Shown here one piece after another: positions 36,429-47,900 of a DNA stretch of 64,000 bases. This DNA comes from Tamarix chinensis (taxonomy: Eukaryota > Streptophyta > Magnoliopsida > Caryophyllales > Tamaricaceae). The stretch spans positions 55,156,444 to 55,220,443 of the forward strand of contig CM060174.1 in NCBI GenBank assembly GCA_030549775.1. Reading direction: 5' to 3'. Position numbers and translations under genes: made by a program. Each line of letters starts with the position of its first letter. Position 1 is the stretch's first letter. The notes under the pieces were generated by a model. That model was not told where the DNA came from and made no database searches. It saw only the letters and a list, made by a program, of their open reading frames with translations.

Positions 36429-37168
36429 ACCCCCCAAGGATCCAGCTTCGGGGGTTTTCGAAACCAAAAGCCCAGAAATCACCTTGCGCCGCCCTTACTT
36501 CAGACAGCCACCCCGTCGCCGCCACCCATCGCCACCGCCCGATCCACCCCCGAAACCCTTCCTTGCATCATCCTCCACCAACCCAGGCCTCCCTCACCCC
36601 TTGGTTCGCTCTGCACGGGCCGCCCCAGGCATGCAAAGTACCCTTCCCGACCAAGCCAGCCTCGAACTCCGCTGCCCTTCTCATCGCCGCCCACCGCCGT
36701 GCCGCCACTTCCAGCACCCCCTCTACCTCCCAAAACCACCAAGGGAGCTTCCCCAACCTCCCTAGACCCTCTGTCTACCCTGCCAACCCCTCCTTTTCCT
36801 TCCTCCCCCCTCCACCACTTCTCCACCTTCCTTCTCCCCCCATCATCGCCGCTGCCGCCGCCGTGTGCCGTGCACCGCCACCTGTGCCACCAGCACCCTA
36901 GGTGGCCCTCTAAACTCCCCCAACCCTTAAATCCTTGCTGTTTAAGTGTTAATTATTTTTAGTATCCTTAGTATTATTATATTTATTATTATTATTATTA
37001 TTATTACTACTATCATTATGGTTATTACCACTATTAGTGTTATTACTACTTAATCCAACCTTATGTGGGTATTGTACTTATATTAATATTGTTTTGCTAT
37101 ACCTAACACCATTATTAGACTTAATCTTAAAAATGCTAGGGTTCTATTACTTGAAACATAAGTGTCAC

Positions 37169-37237
<69 letters not shown>

Positions 37238-37238
37238 C
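37169..37238. repeat. (TTA)n microsatellite
   Basis: About 70 bp of uninterrupted ATT repeats. It produces a poly-tyrosine frame that is not a gene. Confidence 0.95.
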
Positions 37239-38825
37239 ATCACTATTTTACTATGACTAGCGAACACTATATTATAAGAATGGAACTAATGGGTCTAATA
37301 ATATAAGTGTAACGATAAGTATTGAAGATAAAGATATATCGATTGGTAATGCTTAGCATAATAATTTTAGAGTAAAAACCCTAGTTTTGTATAACACCCC
37401 TATTAAGGATAAGAACCCTAATCCTAAACTAGAATAAGGGTTGATAGTATTTATAAGGGAAACTAATACTTAGCATTTTCCCCCTTTTCATAGGTGACCC
37501 CGATCCGAGCCCTAAAGAGCTAGAGGAGCATGCTCCAAGCCCGGTGTCTACCTAGGTAAGGATGAAGCTATGGCCTTGTGCTATGTGTAATATAATATGT
37601 TGATGAATGATGAGTATGCCATGTTAATGTGTATTATGCATGTGTTATGAATAACCCATTTTGTGTAGCACAACGTGGATAATGAGGTATGATGTGTGTG
37701 CCTTACATTATATGAGTATGACATCTTCTATGTTGATATTTGATTTTGATGATGTGACTTAATATGGCCCTCTAGGACATGCATGCTAGGGTTTGGGGTA
37801 GCATGAAATGATAATAAAAGAACAACAGGAAAGTGGACGTTTGGGGAAGTTGCATGGGGGGGGGGACTAGATCTTGCATGGGCATGATCCTTACGTATGA
37901 AAAGTTGATTTGGGTTGTAGGTAAGAGTTTGGGAGAGTCTTGGAGTGATTGGAGACTTAGTATGAAAAATAGTACGCAAGTTTGTGCATAAGAGACCTTA
38001 TTAAGGTTTTGTGTGTAAGTGGCTGTTGGGGAGTCTGCATGGAGTATTTAAAGTTTGCATGGGGATGAATCTTACATGAGGAAAGTTGATTTAGGAAGTA
38101 AATAAGATAATGTCAAAGTTATGGGTCCATTGGAGACTTGGGTGCAAAATTCTACGTGGGTCGATGTAAGGGTGTCTAAGGGACCCAATTAGGGCTTGGG
38201 AGAAATTGGGGAATTTGAAGGGGTACAAGAGTAAAAATGATTAAGGGAGAGTAGAGTATGGGTTAAGAGTGAGAACTCTATTATATAAAAGATGAGTATA
38301 GGTTTCCTTGTGAAAGAAGAGACATGGGGATGAAAAGAGAGAGGTTACTTGTGGAAGAAGTAAAGTGCTAGGGTTTGGTGTGGCCAACTAGGGTTTGGCG
38401 GTCACATGCAGGGTTGGGGAATAAAGGGATATATTTTGGGAAATTCTTAGTAGAGACGGGGTGCGAGACAAGGAACAAAGTAAAGTCAGGATGAGTAAGA
38501 AAGAGTTGGGCCATATAGGCCCAATTTAGGGTTTTCCAAGGAGGAGCCCTAGAGGGGTGAGGACATGCGGGACCGATATCGTTGTGTTAGGGTTAGCCCA
38601 TATTCACGGGAGAGGGTGCCCTTACTATGGTTCCTTATGTATAAGAGTAAGAGGGGATGGAAACCGGGCGTGAGAAGGGGAGAATAGTCTCAAGATATGG
38701 GACGGACCTCCTTGAAGGGAAGAAGTAGAGAGCGGTAGACATGCATGTCAAGGGTGGAACCTTATTTAATAATGCACGAATAAGACATTAACTACTTAAA
38801 GAGTAAGATTGTTGAGCCGGACCCA

Positions 38826-38942
38826 GACCGGTCCACCGGTAAATAATAGTGGCAGGGTATGTTACCCTCGTGACCGGTCCACCGGCTATAATAGTGGCAG
38901 GGCATGGCCCTCGTGACCGTTCCACCGGCTATAATAGTGGGG
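38826..38942 (+). repeat. Minisatellite inside giant LTR, 43-46 bp unit
   Basis: Units starting GACCGGTCCACCGG at 38826 and 38872 and GACCGTTCCACCGG at 38915, each followed by .ATAATAGTGGCAGGGCATG or similar. Homologous to the arrays of the older LTR at 35283 and 39674. Confidence 0.85.
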
Positions 38943-40459
38943 TTCCCGCACTCACATGGACTGGTAAAGACGATGATGTGAATCGATTATAATCAGAGAC
39001 CTGATGAAAAATGTTATCTGGTTCGTAACCTGTATTGTTTATATGTGTTATTGCATGCTATCTACGTATCTATGCTATGTCTACTATGTTATGTATCTTT
39101 GTATGCTTGGCCTTAGCGCACCTGCGCCCTTAGTCAGTATTGGACCCGTACTGATACTACCTTGATTGAATGGGTCCTGTGATGATCCACCGATGGTGGG
39201 GAGCAGACCTCCTATGCAGGTCTGATCTGTTACTAGTTTGGGGTGGAAGGCTTGACTTGAGTGAGTAGGCGATCCGGGTTTTGGTCCATTGGGATCTATT
39301 TTATTTAGCTATATTTTGTACTACGCTTCTTGTTTTGAAACCGTACTCTTAAGTTGCAATCTTAACGATATTTTAACTATTGTTGACTCATGGTTTTCGT
39401 GAATGGTCTATGTTAACTATGAACCTATGTTTTGATGATTCTTACTTAATGATTGTTTAGTTTAGCCTTAACACTTAGTATCGGAACGGTAGGAACGAAC
39501 CGGTCTGGTACTAAGTGTGGCGGTAATACCCCCAAGTTTACGGTTTTAATTCTTTCGCTTCCGCTAAACTTTTTGATTTTAAACGAAATTTTTCAATAGT
39601 AAATTTGGAGGTGTTACAAATACATAAGTCAAGACCAAGGTGATCTATTTTTCTATATATATATATATATATCCATTCCACCATGGAGAATAGTGGCTCA
39701 GGAGCGTTTTGTCCTAAGAATATGCTTTTAATCTCTGTTCCATAGGAAATAATAGTGGCTCAAGTGTGTTGTTCATGAGATGGAGTTTCAGACAGTTCCA
39801 CCAGTTTAAGAATAGTGGGGTTCCTGCAATCAATGTATATAAAAGAATGAAAATGGGTTATACTTAATGAAAGAATCTAGATCATTTTTCTATCTTATGA
39901 GAAGTTTCATTTATTTGGTTATTCACTTATTATCTAATGTGATATCATGTGATATTTATATTCTTATTTAGATAGTATTGTTCCCTTACTTAGTATGTAG
40001 TATACCGACCACCTATTTTATAGGTGCTATTCATTCCCATGAGCAGGATACCCTAAATCTTAGATGCAGTTCACAAAAGATCATCTATATGATTATGTTG
40101 CCTATGATGCCCTATTTGGGGATGAGTGACTTCATATATGTTTAGGGGTTGAGTGAAGAGCAATTGTTATTCGGTCAATGTATTTAACTAGATACCCTTT
40201 TTGGACTCTTAATCCATGGTATCCCTTCTTTTATATTTTGTATTCTAATCTCACAGTGAGGCTCCAAACTCATTATTATACTATAATTTGTTTATTCTAA
40301 TTTCTTTGTGTTACTTTGAATGTTTAGCCTTGTGATTGATGTAAGGATGGTTGCATAAGCCAAAATTATGTCGATCACGGTGGTAATTCCCAATATTTTA
40401 CTTAATTACTTCTGTTGCAAAACGAAATTGTTCAATAGTGAAAATCAAGGTGTTCTAGT

Positions 40460-40990
40460 TAACATCTTAGGAATCATCTATGGATGCTCCTACATCATCA
40501 CCTAAAGGTAACCTAAGTATTACATACTCTTTTTCATTAACAATTAGAGATTAATATCTTTCCATAATATCCATTCTTAGTATGACATTGAACTCGTGTA
40601 AACTAAGATTTATCAAATCTATGAAAAAATCAGCCCAATTTGTAACTAAGGCCATATGACAATATCTCTTGACCATAAAACACTAAGTAAGAGGATTAGT
40701 TAGGGAATCCCTTCGCTACTATGTCATGACCCTACAACCACAACTTTGGTCGAGTACTAATAGATTATACCATTATGTAGATTTCCTCTCTTGAGGTGAA
40801 CATGATTGTTTCTCCATTATACCCAATTTGATTTATATCTAAATCAATAACATTTGATGAATACTTTTCAAAGGGGAATACGTGATTGAAATACCTTGTG
40901 TCCAACACTTGATGTCACTCAAAGGTATTTACCAAACTACTTATCTCAAAATTAGTTAAGGTTTTATTTCCCTACAAAAGCTAGCTAAAA
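40460..40990 (-). pseudogene. Ty3/gypsy protease-region remnant
   Basis: Minus-strand translation gives INLSLHEFNVILRMDIMERY followed by LIVNEKEYVILRLPLGDD. This is the plant gypsy protease C-terminal signature (the 'FDVILGMDWL' region), with Gly to Arg and Trp lost. VLDTRYFNHVF nearer 40900, in another frame, may be the active-site DTG region with Gly replaced by Arg. The old giant LTR ends 1 bp away, so that LTR interrupted this element. The following RT is not found on the far side of the LTR. Confidence 0.5.
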
Positions 40991-42500
40991 ATTAATAGAG
41001 ATATAATTGTTAAACACACCAAGAAAAAAATAGAATTACATCCAAAGAAATATTTGTAGATTGTTAAAAAATTACAATACTTTTCCATTCCCCAAAAAAG
41101 GATTAAGCAAGACATAAAAGAACTAGAAATAAAATAAAAATTACAAGGGATTTAATCATCCTAAGAGTGAAAGGGAGAATAGCTACTTAGGTTGTATTAC
41201 TATGATGTAGCCGTGTGTCATACTACTTCAACCCTTTCCATTCCTCCATTAATAAATTCATCTTCCTACCTAAGCATAAAACCTATAAATTCTTCTTATT
41301 TTAAGTGGATAATTCCTTTCTCTAGATTACCCCAATGATTCTCTCTTACTTGATTGATTGCCCTATTTATAGACTTTAAGAAGGTTGATTAAGGCACACA
41401 TGTCATCAATTGATGATGCTAGCACATTGAGGTTAGGATCCACGATTCAATAGACCCAGGAAAAATCAAGTTTTCATCAAATTAGAGTCTATGTTGTTTA
41501 ATATTATCTATTGGAATCAAGTGCATATTAGTGGTCCCCATCTTAGATAGTTGGAGGTTCATCACATAGTCCTAGTATCGATTTCTACCTATTTTTGATT
41601 TCAAAACTTTACTTATAGCATATATAGATATTTTAAGGACAAAAGGTCTATTTAATATATAAATTGCATCATTTGGCTCTTTTGATGGTTGATCACAAAT
41701 ATATAATAAATTGCACCCTATATGATTAGTTTATACCACGAAAGAGAGTTATTAATGAGATTTATTGTGTCAATTGAGCTATTGAAGCTCAAACATAAGG
41801 ATGTTATCACACCCTCAATCTTGAACCATGGCTCATCTTGAGGATTTCTTAGTTCTCTTACTCTATTAGTTTTCATATATCTTCCTTTATTCCTATGGAA
41901 GATATCAAGAACAACATCCTTTGGAACCTTCCTTGTAATCCAAAACATCATTAATAATTCCCTAATGCTAGTGGGTGTTGTTATCATGAGAGTCATATTC
42001 CTAATGCTATAACAGTTTAGACTAGCTTCCGCAATTATAGGTAATTTTTGTTTCTTCTTCTTATAAAAATGTTATAGAGGTTGATGCTAAGTTTTATCAA
42101 TTAAGGTCTTTTTGATATTTCTAAAATATAAGTGTAGTAGTGCCTTCTTACTCGAGGGCCATAATGGGTATCATGGAAACACCCAATAATTCATCTTTAA
42201 GATCTTTTGATGTGCTTCTAAGGTAAGATCATGCTAGAAAGGTTTTGTGTATGGTGTACACATGGAGCTTATGCAAGTAACCCTTGCTTAATCATCTTTA
42301 TAGCTATAAGGCTATCCCCAAAATTATTATTCTGTCCATAATAATTCTTAATTAGGTACCCATTCTTTTTTTTAGGAGGGAATTCACTTATCTTTGGTTT
42401 CCCATTAGTTTTTGGTGAAGTACCCATTCTTTTAGGGGTGGTGGCTTGTTGGTTTGTTCCCTTAGTTCCATTACCTCCTTCTAAAGTTGTAACACTACCG
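40991..42500 (-). other. Degenerate gypsy-associated sequence
   Basis: A 92-codon minus-strand frame at 41718-41996 (containing RELRNPQDEPWFKIEGVI) and scattered lysine-rich stretches, none with a recognisable domain. It lies between a protease remnant and a plant-transposon-type ORF and probably belongs with them. Confidence 0.3.
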
Positions 42501-43350
42501 ACAACACTTACCTTAAATTTCTAACATAAGTTTTATCTTTTTGAGCTAAACCTTAACCATTTATTTTATACCCTACATTTCTTTCAATCTTGTCCATTGA
42601 TGGTACAGCCACACCTACTTTCTTGTATAAATTTGTGATTAATAAAGGTGAAAATACGTATCCTTTGGTCTCAGTAACCTTTATAGTGATTTTGTGACCT
42701 AATATTTGGCTAACATTAACTTGATTATGGTTCAATATGTAATAGAGAAGGGCATCCTATTCAAATGTCACTATAAGGTCATGTGTGGTGAGTATAAGCT
42801 ATGAATAAAGGATATGGTACCAAACTCATGGATATGGAGTCAAGAGTGTCCTAGGTAAGGATTTGGATCCCAAAAAGGTGACAATCTAGGAAAATTACCA
42901 ATGCTAAAGCATATAGAATGGTATACTCAATGGCTTGGGTAGGGTTAATGATCAAAGGATATAAGGAATCATATGGGCTCAAGGAATAAAAGGAATTTAA
43001 GTTTTTAGGATCAAAGAAGATCTTTTTCCCCTAACCATAAACTAGTCCTTCCCTAGCTTATAACCAGTGTGGAATTCAACTATCCATGATGCAAGAATAG
43101 GGTTAGAGAGAACAAAAATGTAATTCCAATGCAAAGAATTTATAGTAGAAAAAATATAACCAAAGGTTATTTCCTCAAATTAGAACCCTTTTTTAAAATA
43201 AAGTTCTCTAGAGATGAGGTCTTCATATCTAATTTGTGCCAATGTAGAGATAAACCTAGGGTCACAAGCCAGAGTAGTCTCCTTTAGATTTTGTGTAGGG
43301 GTAGGTCTGTGATTTTTTACTACAACATAACTAAATGATGGATCTACAAC
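42501..43350 (-). pseudogene. Plant transposon-type ORF (PF20167-like), degenerate
   Basis: 42553-42735 reads QILGHKITIKVTETKGYVFS, PLLITNLYKKVGVAVPSMDK, IERNVGYKI. Upstream, broken frames give FFDPKNLNSFYSLSPY and AIEYTILYAL. This fits the 'putative plant transposon protein' pattern of an I..EI segment, a 'FPSLIT.L...AGV' segment and a 'D..V.P.' tail, known from gag-side ORFs of plant retroelements. The assignment rests on pattern only and could be wrong. Confidence 0.4.
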
Positions 43351-44000
43351 CTCATCCATTGATAAGGGAGTAAAGGCCTTCCATTTCTCACATTAAGTTT
43401 TTAAGAGATTGGGATGTCCTTATTGTCATTGATGGATATATCAATTAGGGTGTTGGAAGAGCTTTGAGGAACTTCCTTTGCTAAGAATAGAAAAGTAGAT
43501 AAATCCTTTAGGGTTGTCGTTAGATTAGAAATTTTTTCTTTACAATGTTCTATTGAGAATTAACCACATTGATGGGTGTTTTAAAGCTACGAAGATCTAG
43601 TTGAGAAGGTGGGTGTATTGAAAAGGAAGACCTTTTTATTCAATATATTATCTTATTTTTAGGGGAAGAAGGTTTAGGAGCTATATAGAGGCCTTCTTAT
43701 GGTGAAAGGGAGTGGAGGGACGCTCCTTGTTAAAGATTAGAGAATAAGTCAATTCTTTGATGTTTAGGGGTTGAATCTCTTTGTATCTCTTTGAATAAAT
43801 CTCCAACTATGAAGATATTTCTCATGGTAGACTTTGAATGTTAGAACTATAAATAGAGTTTACTAGTATGGATGATGTTTTCTTATAATTAGAATTTTGA
43901 GAATAAGAGTTTGAGCTTTTAGGGGTTCTATATAAAGGATAAGATATGTTATGGGTTGTATATTTGACATGTGTGTCATTATTAAACCAAAACTTGAATA
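43351..44000 (-). other. Probable 5' ORF or leader of the same element
   Basis: Short minus-strand frame beginning MTHMSNIQPITYL near 43990, 120 bp downstream of a TATA box. No domain seen. Confidence 0.3.
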
Positions 44001-44111
44001 AAGAAGGAAGTGTTAGGTGTAAAGAACTACTTCTAAAGAAAAAAAAAAGAACATATGGGGAAGAAAATAGTGAAATAGGGAATTAGTGTGAAGTATGGGT
44101 TGAAAGTGCAA

Positions 44112-44122
44112 GGTTTTTATAG
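44112..44122 (-). promoter_or_regulatory. TATA box, minus strand
   Basis: CTATAAAAACC followed by TTGCACTTTC, then pyrimidine-rich sequence and the frame beginning near 43990. Reads as the promoter of a minus-strand LTR, although the LTR edges were not found. Confidence 0.5.
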
Positions 44123-44279
44123 GGAGGCATTGATTGAGTGAGTAAGAACTTAAAAGGAGTAAAGGTTTGAAAATGGGAGATAACTAAATGTTGTGTAGAG
44201 CATTGTGATGACTGCTTAGGGATGAGCCATGCATTATGAGGGGTCCTATTGTGCCATTTTATCCACATGTCATGCTAGC

Positions 44280-44769
44280 AAAGACTACATTTTTTGTTAT
44301 AATAGCAACCCTTTGCTTCATGTTATAGTAACCTAAAGGTAACGTTTTACAGTTCCATGAGGAATTCATCAAATCTATCAATTGTTTTTTCTTTCGGTAA
44401 ACAACCTCTATCATGTTACAAAATTTCAACTCCTCCTTTTCTTCTCTATTGTATATTCCCTTGTGATAAAAATATAATAAGTTATGTTTTATTAAAATAA
44501 AGAAACTAAAAGGAGTAATTTAAAATATAACGATGCCTACCTCTAGAGATTATTTTATAGTCTTTCAGCTTGACTTTCCATGTGATCATCCTCTAGGATC
44601 TTAAAGAGGGGTGGAAACCCTTTTCCCTATTCAAGTTGCCCCCTAATAATGTTCTAGTAGCTATGTGTTGATGTGTAAATTTTCCTTTGTTTTACTATTA
44701 TCCATCATTACAACACCTTAAGTATAAGCATTATTTAACATATAGGGTTTTGACCATCTTAACTTAAGT
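44280..44769. other. Unassigned AT-rich sequence
   Basis: Lies between the promoter region and an RT-RNase H remnant. No domain or repeat edge recognised. Confidence 0.35.
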
Positions 44770-46050
44770 TCTCCAAAAAATAACATAAGCCTATAATTAA
44801 ATAACATCACTAGTTGTAAAGGCTTAAATTATCATCTAAGAATTTTTTTTTTCATTGTGCCACTTCTTGATATGGCTTTATAGATCGATGTATTGTCATA
44901 GGCTTAATTTCTTATCACCTTTGGGCAATTAATTTTTACCTCCTTCTTGATGTTTAACATTTAGGTTAACGTCAACTACCTTGATTACCCAGAAGGATAT
45001 ATGTTGTATCTCTACTTGGAGCCTTCATTCATTACAAAACACCACTAAGGGTTGACATCACCAAATGTGTTTTGAATGACATATGATAAGCTTGTATAAG
45101 TAAGGGTCATCCTAATAATATTGCCATATAATAGAGAATTGTTTTTATTTCTTATGAAATCATTTGAAGAGAGTAGATCTTACTAGCTAACCAATCAGTT
45201 AAGCCAGAATACCAAGGTTTTTGCATATGATGCAACAATCATCATGGAGTTCCTCTGCTATAGCGATACCGTTATATCTTATCTTATGACTTTCTAACCT
45301 TGACAAATGATTAGGTACCTAATTTTCTCCTCCCTTCTTATCCCTAAAATCTAGATCAAATTAATGAGGAGTATAATCCATCAAATAAGTCTTGGTTTTC
45401 TATAATTCTTCCTAACTAGGTACCTGGTATCATTATTCCTTACTAGGAACCTAATAGCTACACGATTTGTGCACACAATGACTTGTGTTCCTATGAAATA
45501 TGCTCAAAGTTTTTCAAAGGCACAAACTACTACAAAAACCAATTGTTTTTGTGCGTCATTAAGATTTTTTCTAGTGTAGTAAATTGAATGAAATAACTTG
45601 ATCCTAATTTTGGCAAGCACACCACCTAGTGTGAAAGCACTAGCATCACATATGAGCTCAAAGAATAAGGACTATTCAAGACTAACAATAACTAGTGTAA
45701 TAATAACTTAATTTTGTCAAAAAGTATCTATTTAGTCTTAATTAATGTCAAACATCACATCTTGTTCTAGCAATCCTTGAGAAATCCTTAATGAAAATCT
45801 AATAAAATCTTGTGTTCCCTAAAAAGCTTCTTGATCCTTTTACGTTAGTTAATGGTGGCAATTTTGCAGCAGTGTGAACCTTTACCCAACCTACATCCAT
45901 GTCTTATTGAATTTTTTTTGTTAAGAACTATCATTTTATGTAAGGCAATATAACACTTTTCCCGATTGAGGATTAGGTTAGTGTGTTCACTACATTTTAA
46001 CACATTTCCAAGTTCCTTAAACAATTGGTATCAAAATCTCTAAAAACATA
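44770..46050 (-). pseudogene. Athila/TAT-like RT end and RNase H remnant
   Basis: From 46050 leftwards the minus strand gives THLTLNREKCYIALHKMIVL (the RT end), GTQDFIRFSLRISQGLLEQD, then RNase H: ELICDASAFTLGGVLAKI, HSIYYTRKNLNDAQKQLVFV and VIVCTNRVAIRFLVRNN. In the last, the Asp and His of the usual TDHAA are replaced by Asn and Arg. PWYSGLTDWLA and DDPYLYKL follow near 45100. RT motifs upstream are absent, and no integrase is seen to the left. Many stops. Confidence 0.7.
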
Positions 46051-46435
46051 AAAGTAATTCGATACAAATTTCTACCATTATATATAACTAAGCATGCAAA
46101 AGTCGCATCGAAGACAACACAAAAGAACTTCATATAAATAAACTAAATAAAAAAAGATATAATAAAATAGGATAATCATGCCTTAAGATATACATTCCCA
46201 AGGCATATGAAAACCAATAACGAAAACTAATTCCATTCACTCTCCATTATTTCTTACCATTATAATTAATCGTTTCTATCACAAATTCTTCATATCATAT
46301 AAATATCAAAAAATGATAACAAAAATTCCAAAGAACAATAGGTAGATAAAAGAACCCAAAGATTTATAAAGAACTCTGATTATATTGACTTGCTAAGGTG
46401 ACACTATACCCTCTAATCAAACTAACACATCCATA
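46051..46435. other. Unassigned AT-rich sequence
   Basis: Nothing recognised between the RT remnant and the next LTR-like start. Confidence 0.4.
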
Positions 46436-46984
46436 ACACCCTAAATTTTATAACCTTTGATTAAGGGTGTTTACTCTTTTATTGAAAACATAAACCTAAA
46501 TCCTTGGTTCAATTATTTTTGTAACCATGGATCTATAACCCAAATAAATTTTCAAATATTTTATCAAAATTATTTTACCATTCTCCTTTGTTCTAAACCC
46601 TATCTTAATATGTTATTTTTTATTTTCTGATTTATATTTACTATCCAGGTACCCAAACATCACCAAAATAAACATAAAATAAAATAAATCTAACCCTATC
46701 TTAGTCTATCCCAAGCCATTTTACACCTCATGAAACTCACTACATTACTATACCATTTTTCTTCTACCAATCAATCCACTTGTATCCCTTTGTTTTTACA
46801 TTGCACAACTTCCCTCCATTTGAACCTTCACAGTACCTTAATTGACTTTATGACTCCTACTCCCTTGACATTTTCCATTTGGGCACCATCTCAACCTAAT
46901 CCCTTTCTTACTCATTTCTTAATCACCCAACACTTTATTCTTGTTAGCATTTGAACTACTAAGTTCCCCCTCCCTCATCCATTT

Positions 46985-47733
46985 TGATGTAGGACCAAGT
47001 ACTCAAGAATTGGCTTTCATAATTATGGAACCAATTATTCTTCATTTGAAGATTATATCCCATAAATTAGAGGACAAAGGGATGGTTTAGTTGCTAGAAA
47101 CATACCAGACAAGCAACTAAATGTCTACATGCATGTGCATGGTATGCATGGAATGCATGACCATGCTCATGGGGAGTTTCTTTGCAGCTTGGTTGACCAT
47201 TATTATTAATTTAGCTAATTAAATAATTAAGTATTAGGGTTAGATATTAGATAGAGCATGAAGTTAGCATAAAGTAGCATAATATCTTTTAGCTTGGAAT
47301 ATTTTGAATTATACTTTTTAGCTAAATGGTAGGTTGGCTATAAATAGCCATGAAAGTCATGATTATGGATGAAAAATTTGAAGATCAATATTAAAGTTGA
47401 ATTCTATGTAAGCCCAATTAAAATTAATCAAATATGTGTAACAATTTAGCTTGAAAGTCTTAATCTCTTTGTCTATATGTATTAGAGATTAATTCATATC
47501 TTCTTTCTATATCCATACTTTTCTAGCCATAATTATCAATTGTACACCACCCTAATTTGAAGCTAATTGAAACCCTAAATCAGTTTGGCATGCGAACATC
47601 TAATTCCATCATTTGAAACCCTAATAGTTCCATTTGAGCCAAACAAAACCTTAACCCTTCCATTCGAAGCTAAACCCTAATGCCAACCCTAAACCACAAC
47701 ATCATCCTCCATCCAAACCCTAAAATTTGAAGC

Positions 47734-47778
<45 letters not shown>

Positions 47779-47900
47779 ACACACCATTTTCAAATTTCGT
47801 ATCTTATTTATCACAACACATTCGAATAATCACCATAAGGTAACCATCATCACTGAATCATCACCACTTTGGTTTGAAACATATACATCTCTAACTCACC
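46985..47900 (+). repeat. LTR-like repeat, inverted copy of 17020-17924
   Basis: Starts TGATGTAGGACCAAGTACTC, followed by the 38 bp imperfect palindrome AAGAATTGGCTTTCATAA..TTATTCTT (47005-47042), a TGCATGTGCATGGTATGCATG zone, a TATA word GGCTATAAATAGCC at 47338-47351 and an AAACCCTAA-rich tail. The promoter and TG start suggest a small LTR. Its right edge is unclear. Confidence 0.5.
47734..47778. repeat. (TCA)15 microsatellite
   Basis: Uninterrupted TCA repeats, 45 bp. Confidence 0.95.

Larger units (their letters stand above)
35508..39618 (+). mobile_element. Giant solo LTR, 4111 bp, perfect TSD AATAC
   Basis: Ends TGTAATCCCCCAAAAATTTT and TTTGGAGGTGTTACA. TSD AATAC is perfect at 35503-35507 and 39619-39623. 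It contains a GC- and CpG-rich block (35930-36900), a TATA box (36421), a TTA microsatellite, a 43-46 bp minisatellite (38826-38942) and a CGCTTCCGCTAAACTTTTTG stretch near the 3' end that is shared with relatives. No internal domain. It is the best preserved family member in the window. The large proline-rich frames are not genes. Confidence 0.9.
32745..40458 (+). mobile_element. Old giant LTR (plus), split by a younger relative
   Basis: Starts TGTAATATCCCAAAAATTTA and ends AAATCAAGGTGTTCTA, decayed forms of the family ends. Flanks ATTAA (32740-32744) and GTTAA (40459-40463) match in 4 of 5 bases. Removing the 35508-39618 insert and one AATAC leaves about 3.6 kb. It has a pyrimidine-rich leader-like tract at 33000-33760, and a three-unit 'CCAC..GAATAGTGGCT.GGAGC.TTTT' array that appears on both sides of the insert. 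Small open frames inside, including proline- and serine-rich ones at 33071-33763, are compositional. Confidence 0.7.

Noticed and set aside
36022..36962. Long proline/serine-rich open frames on the plus strand (up to 207 codons) and a 208-codon minus-strand frame at 35856-36482
   Set aside because: They overlap in several frames and both strands of a GC-rich, pyrimidine-biased LTR tract, have no domain, and span the TATA box. Low stop density is explained by composition.
37037..37306. Poly-tyrosine protein of 89 codons
   Set aside because: Translation of the (TTA)n microsatellite within a solo LTR.
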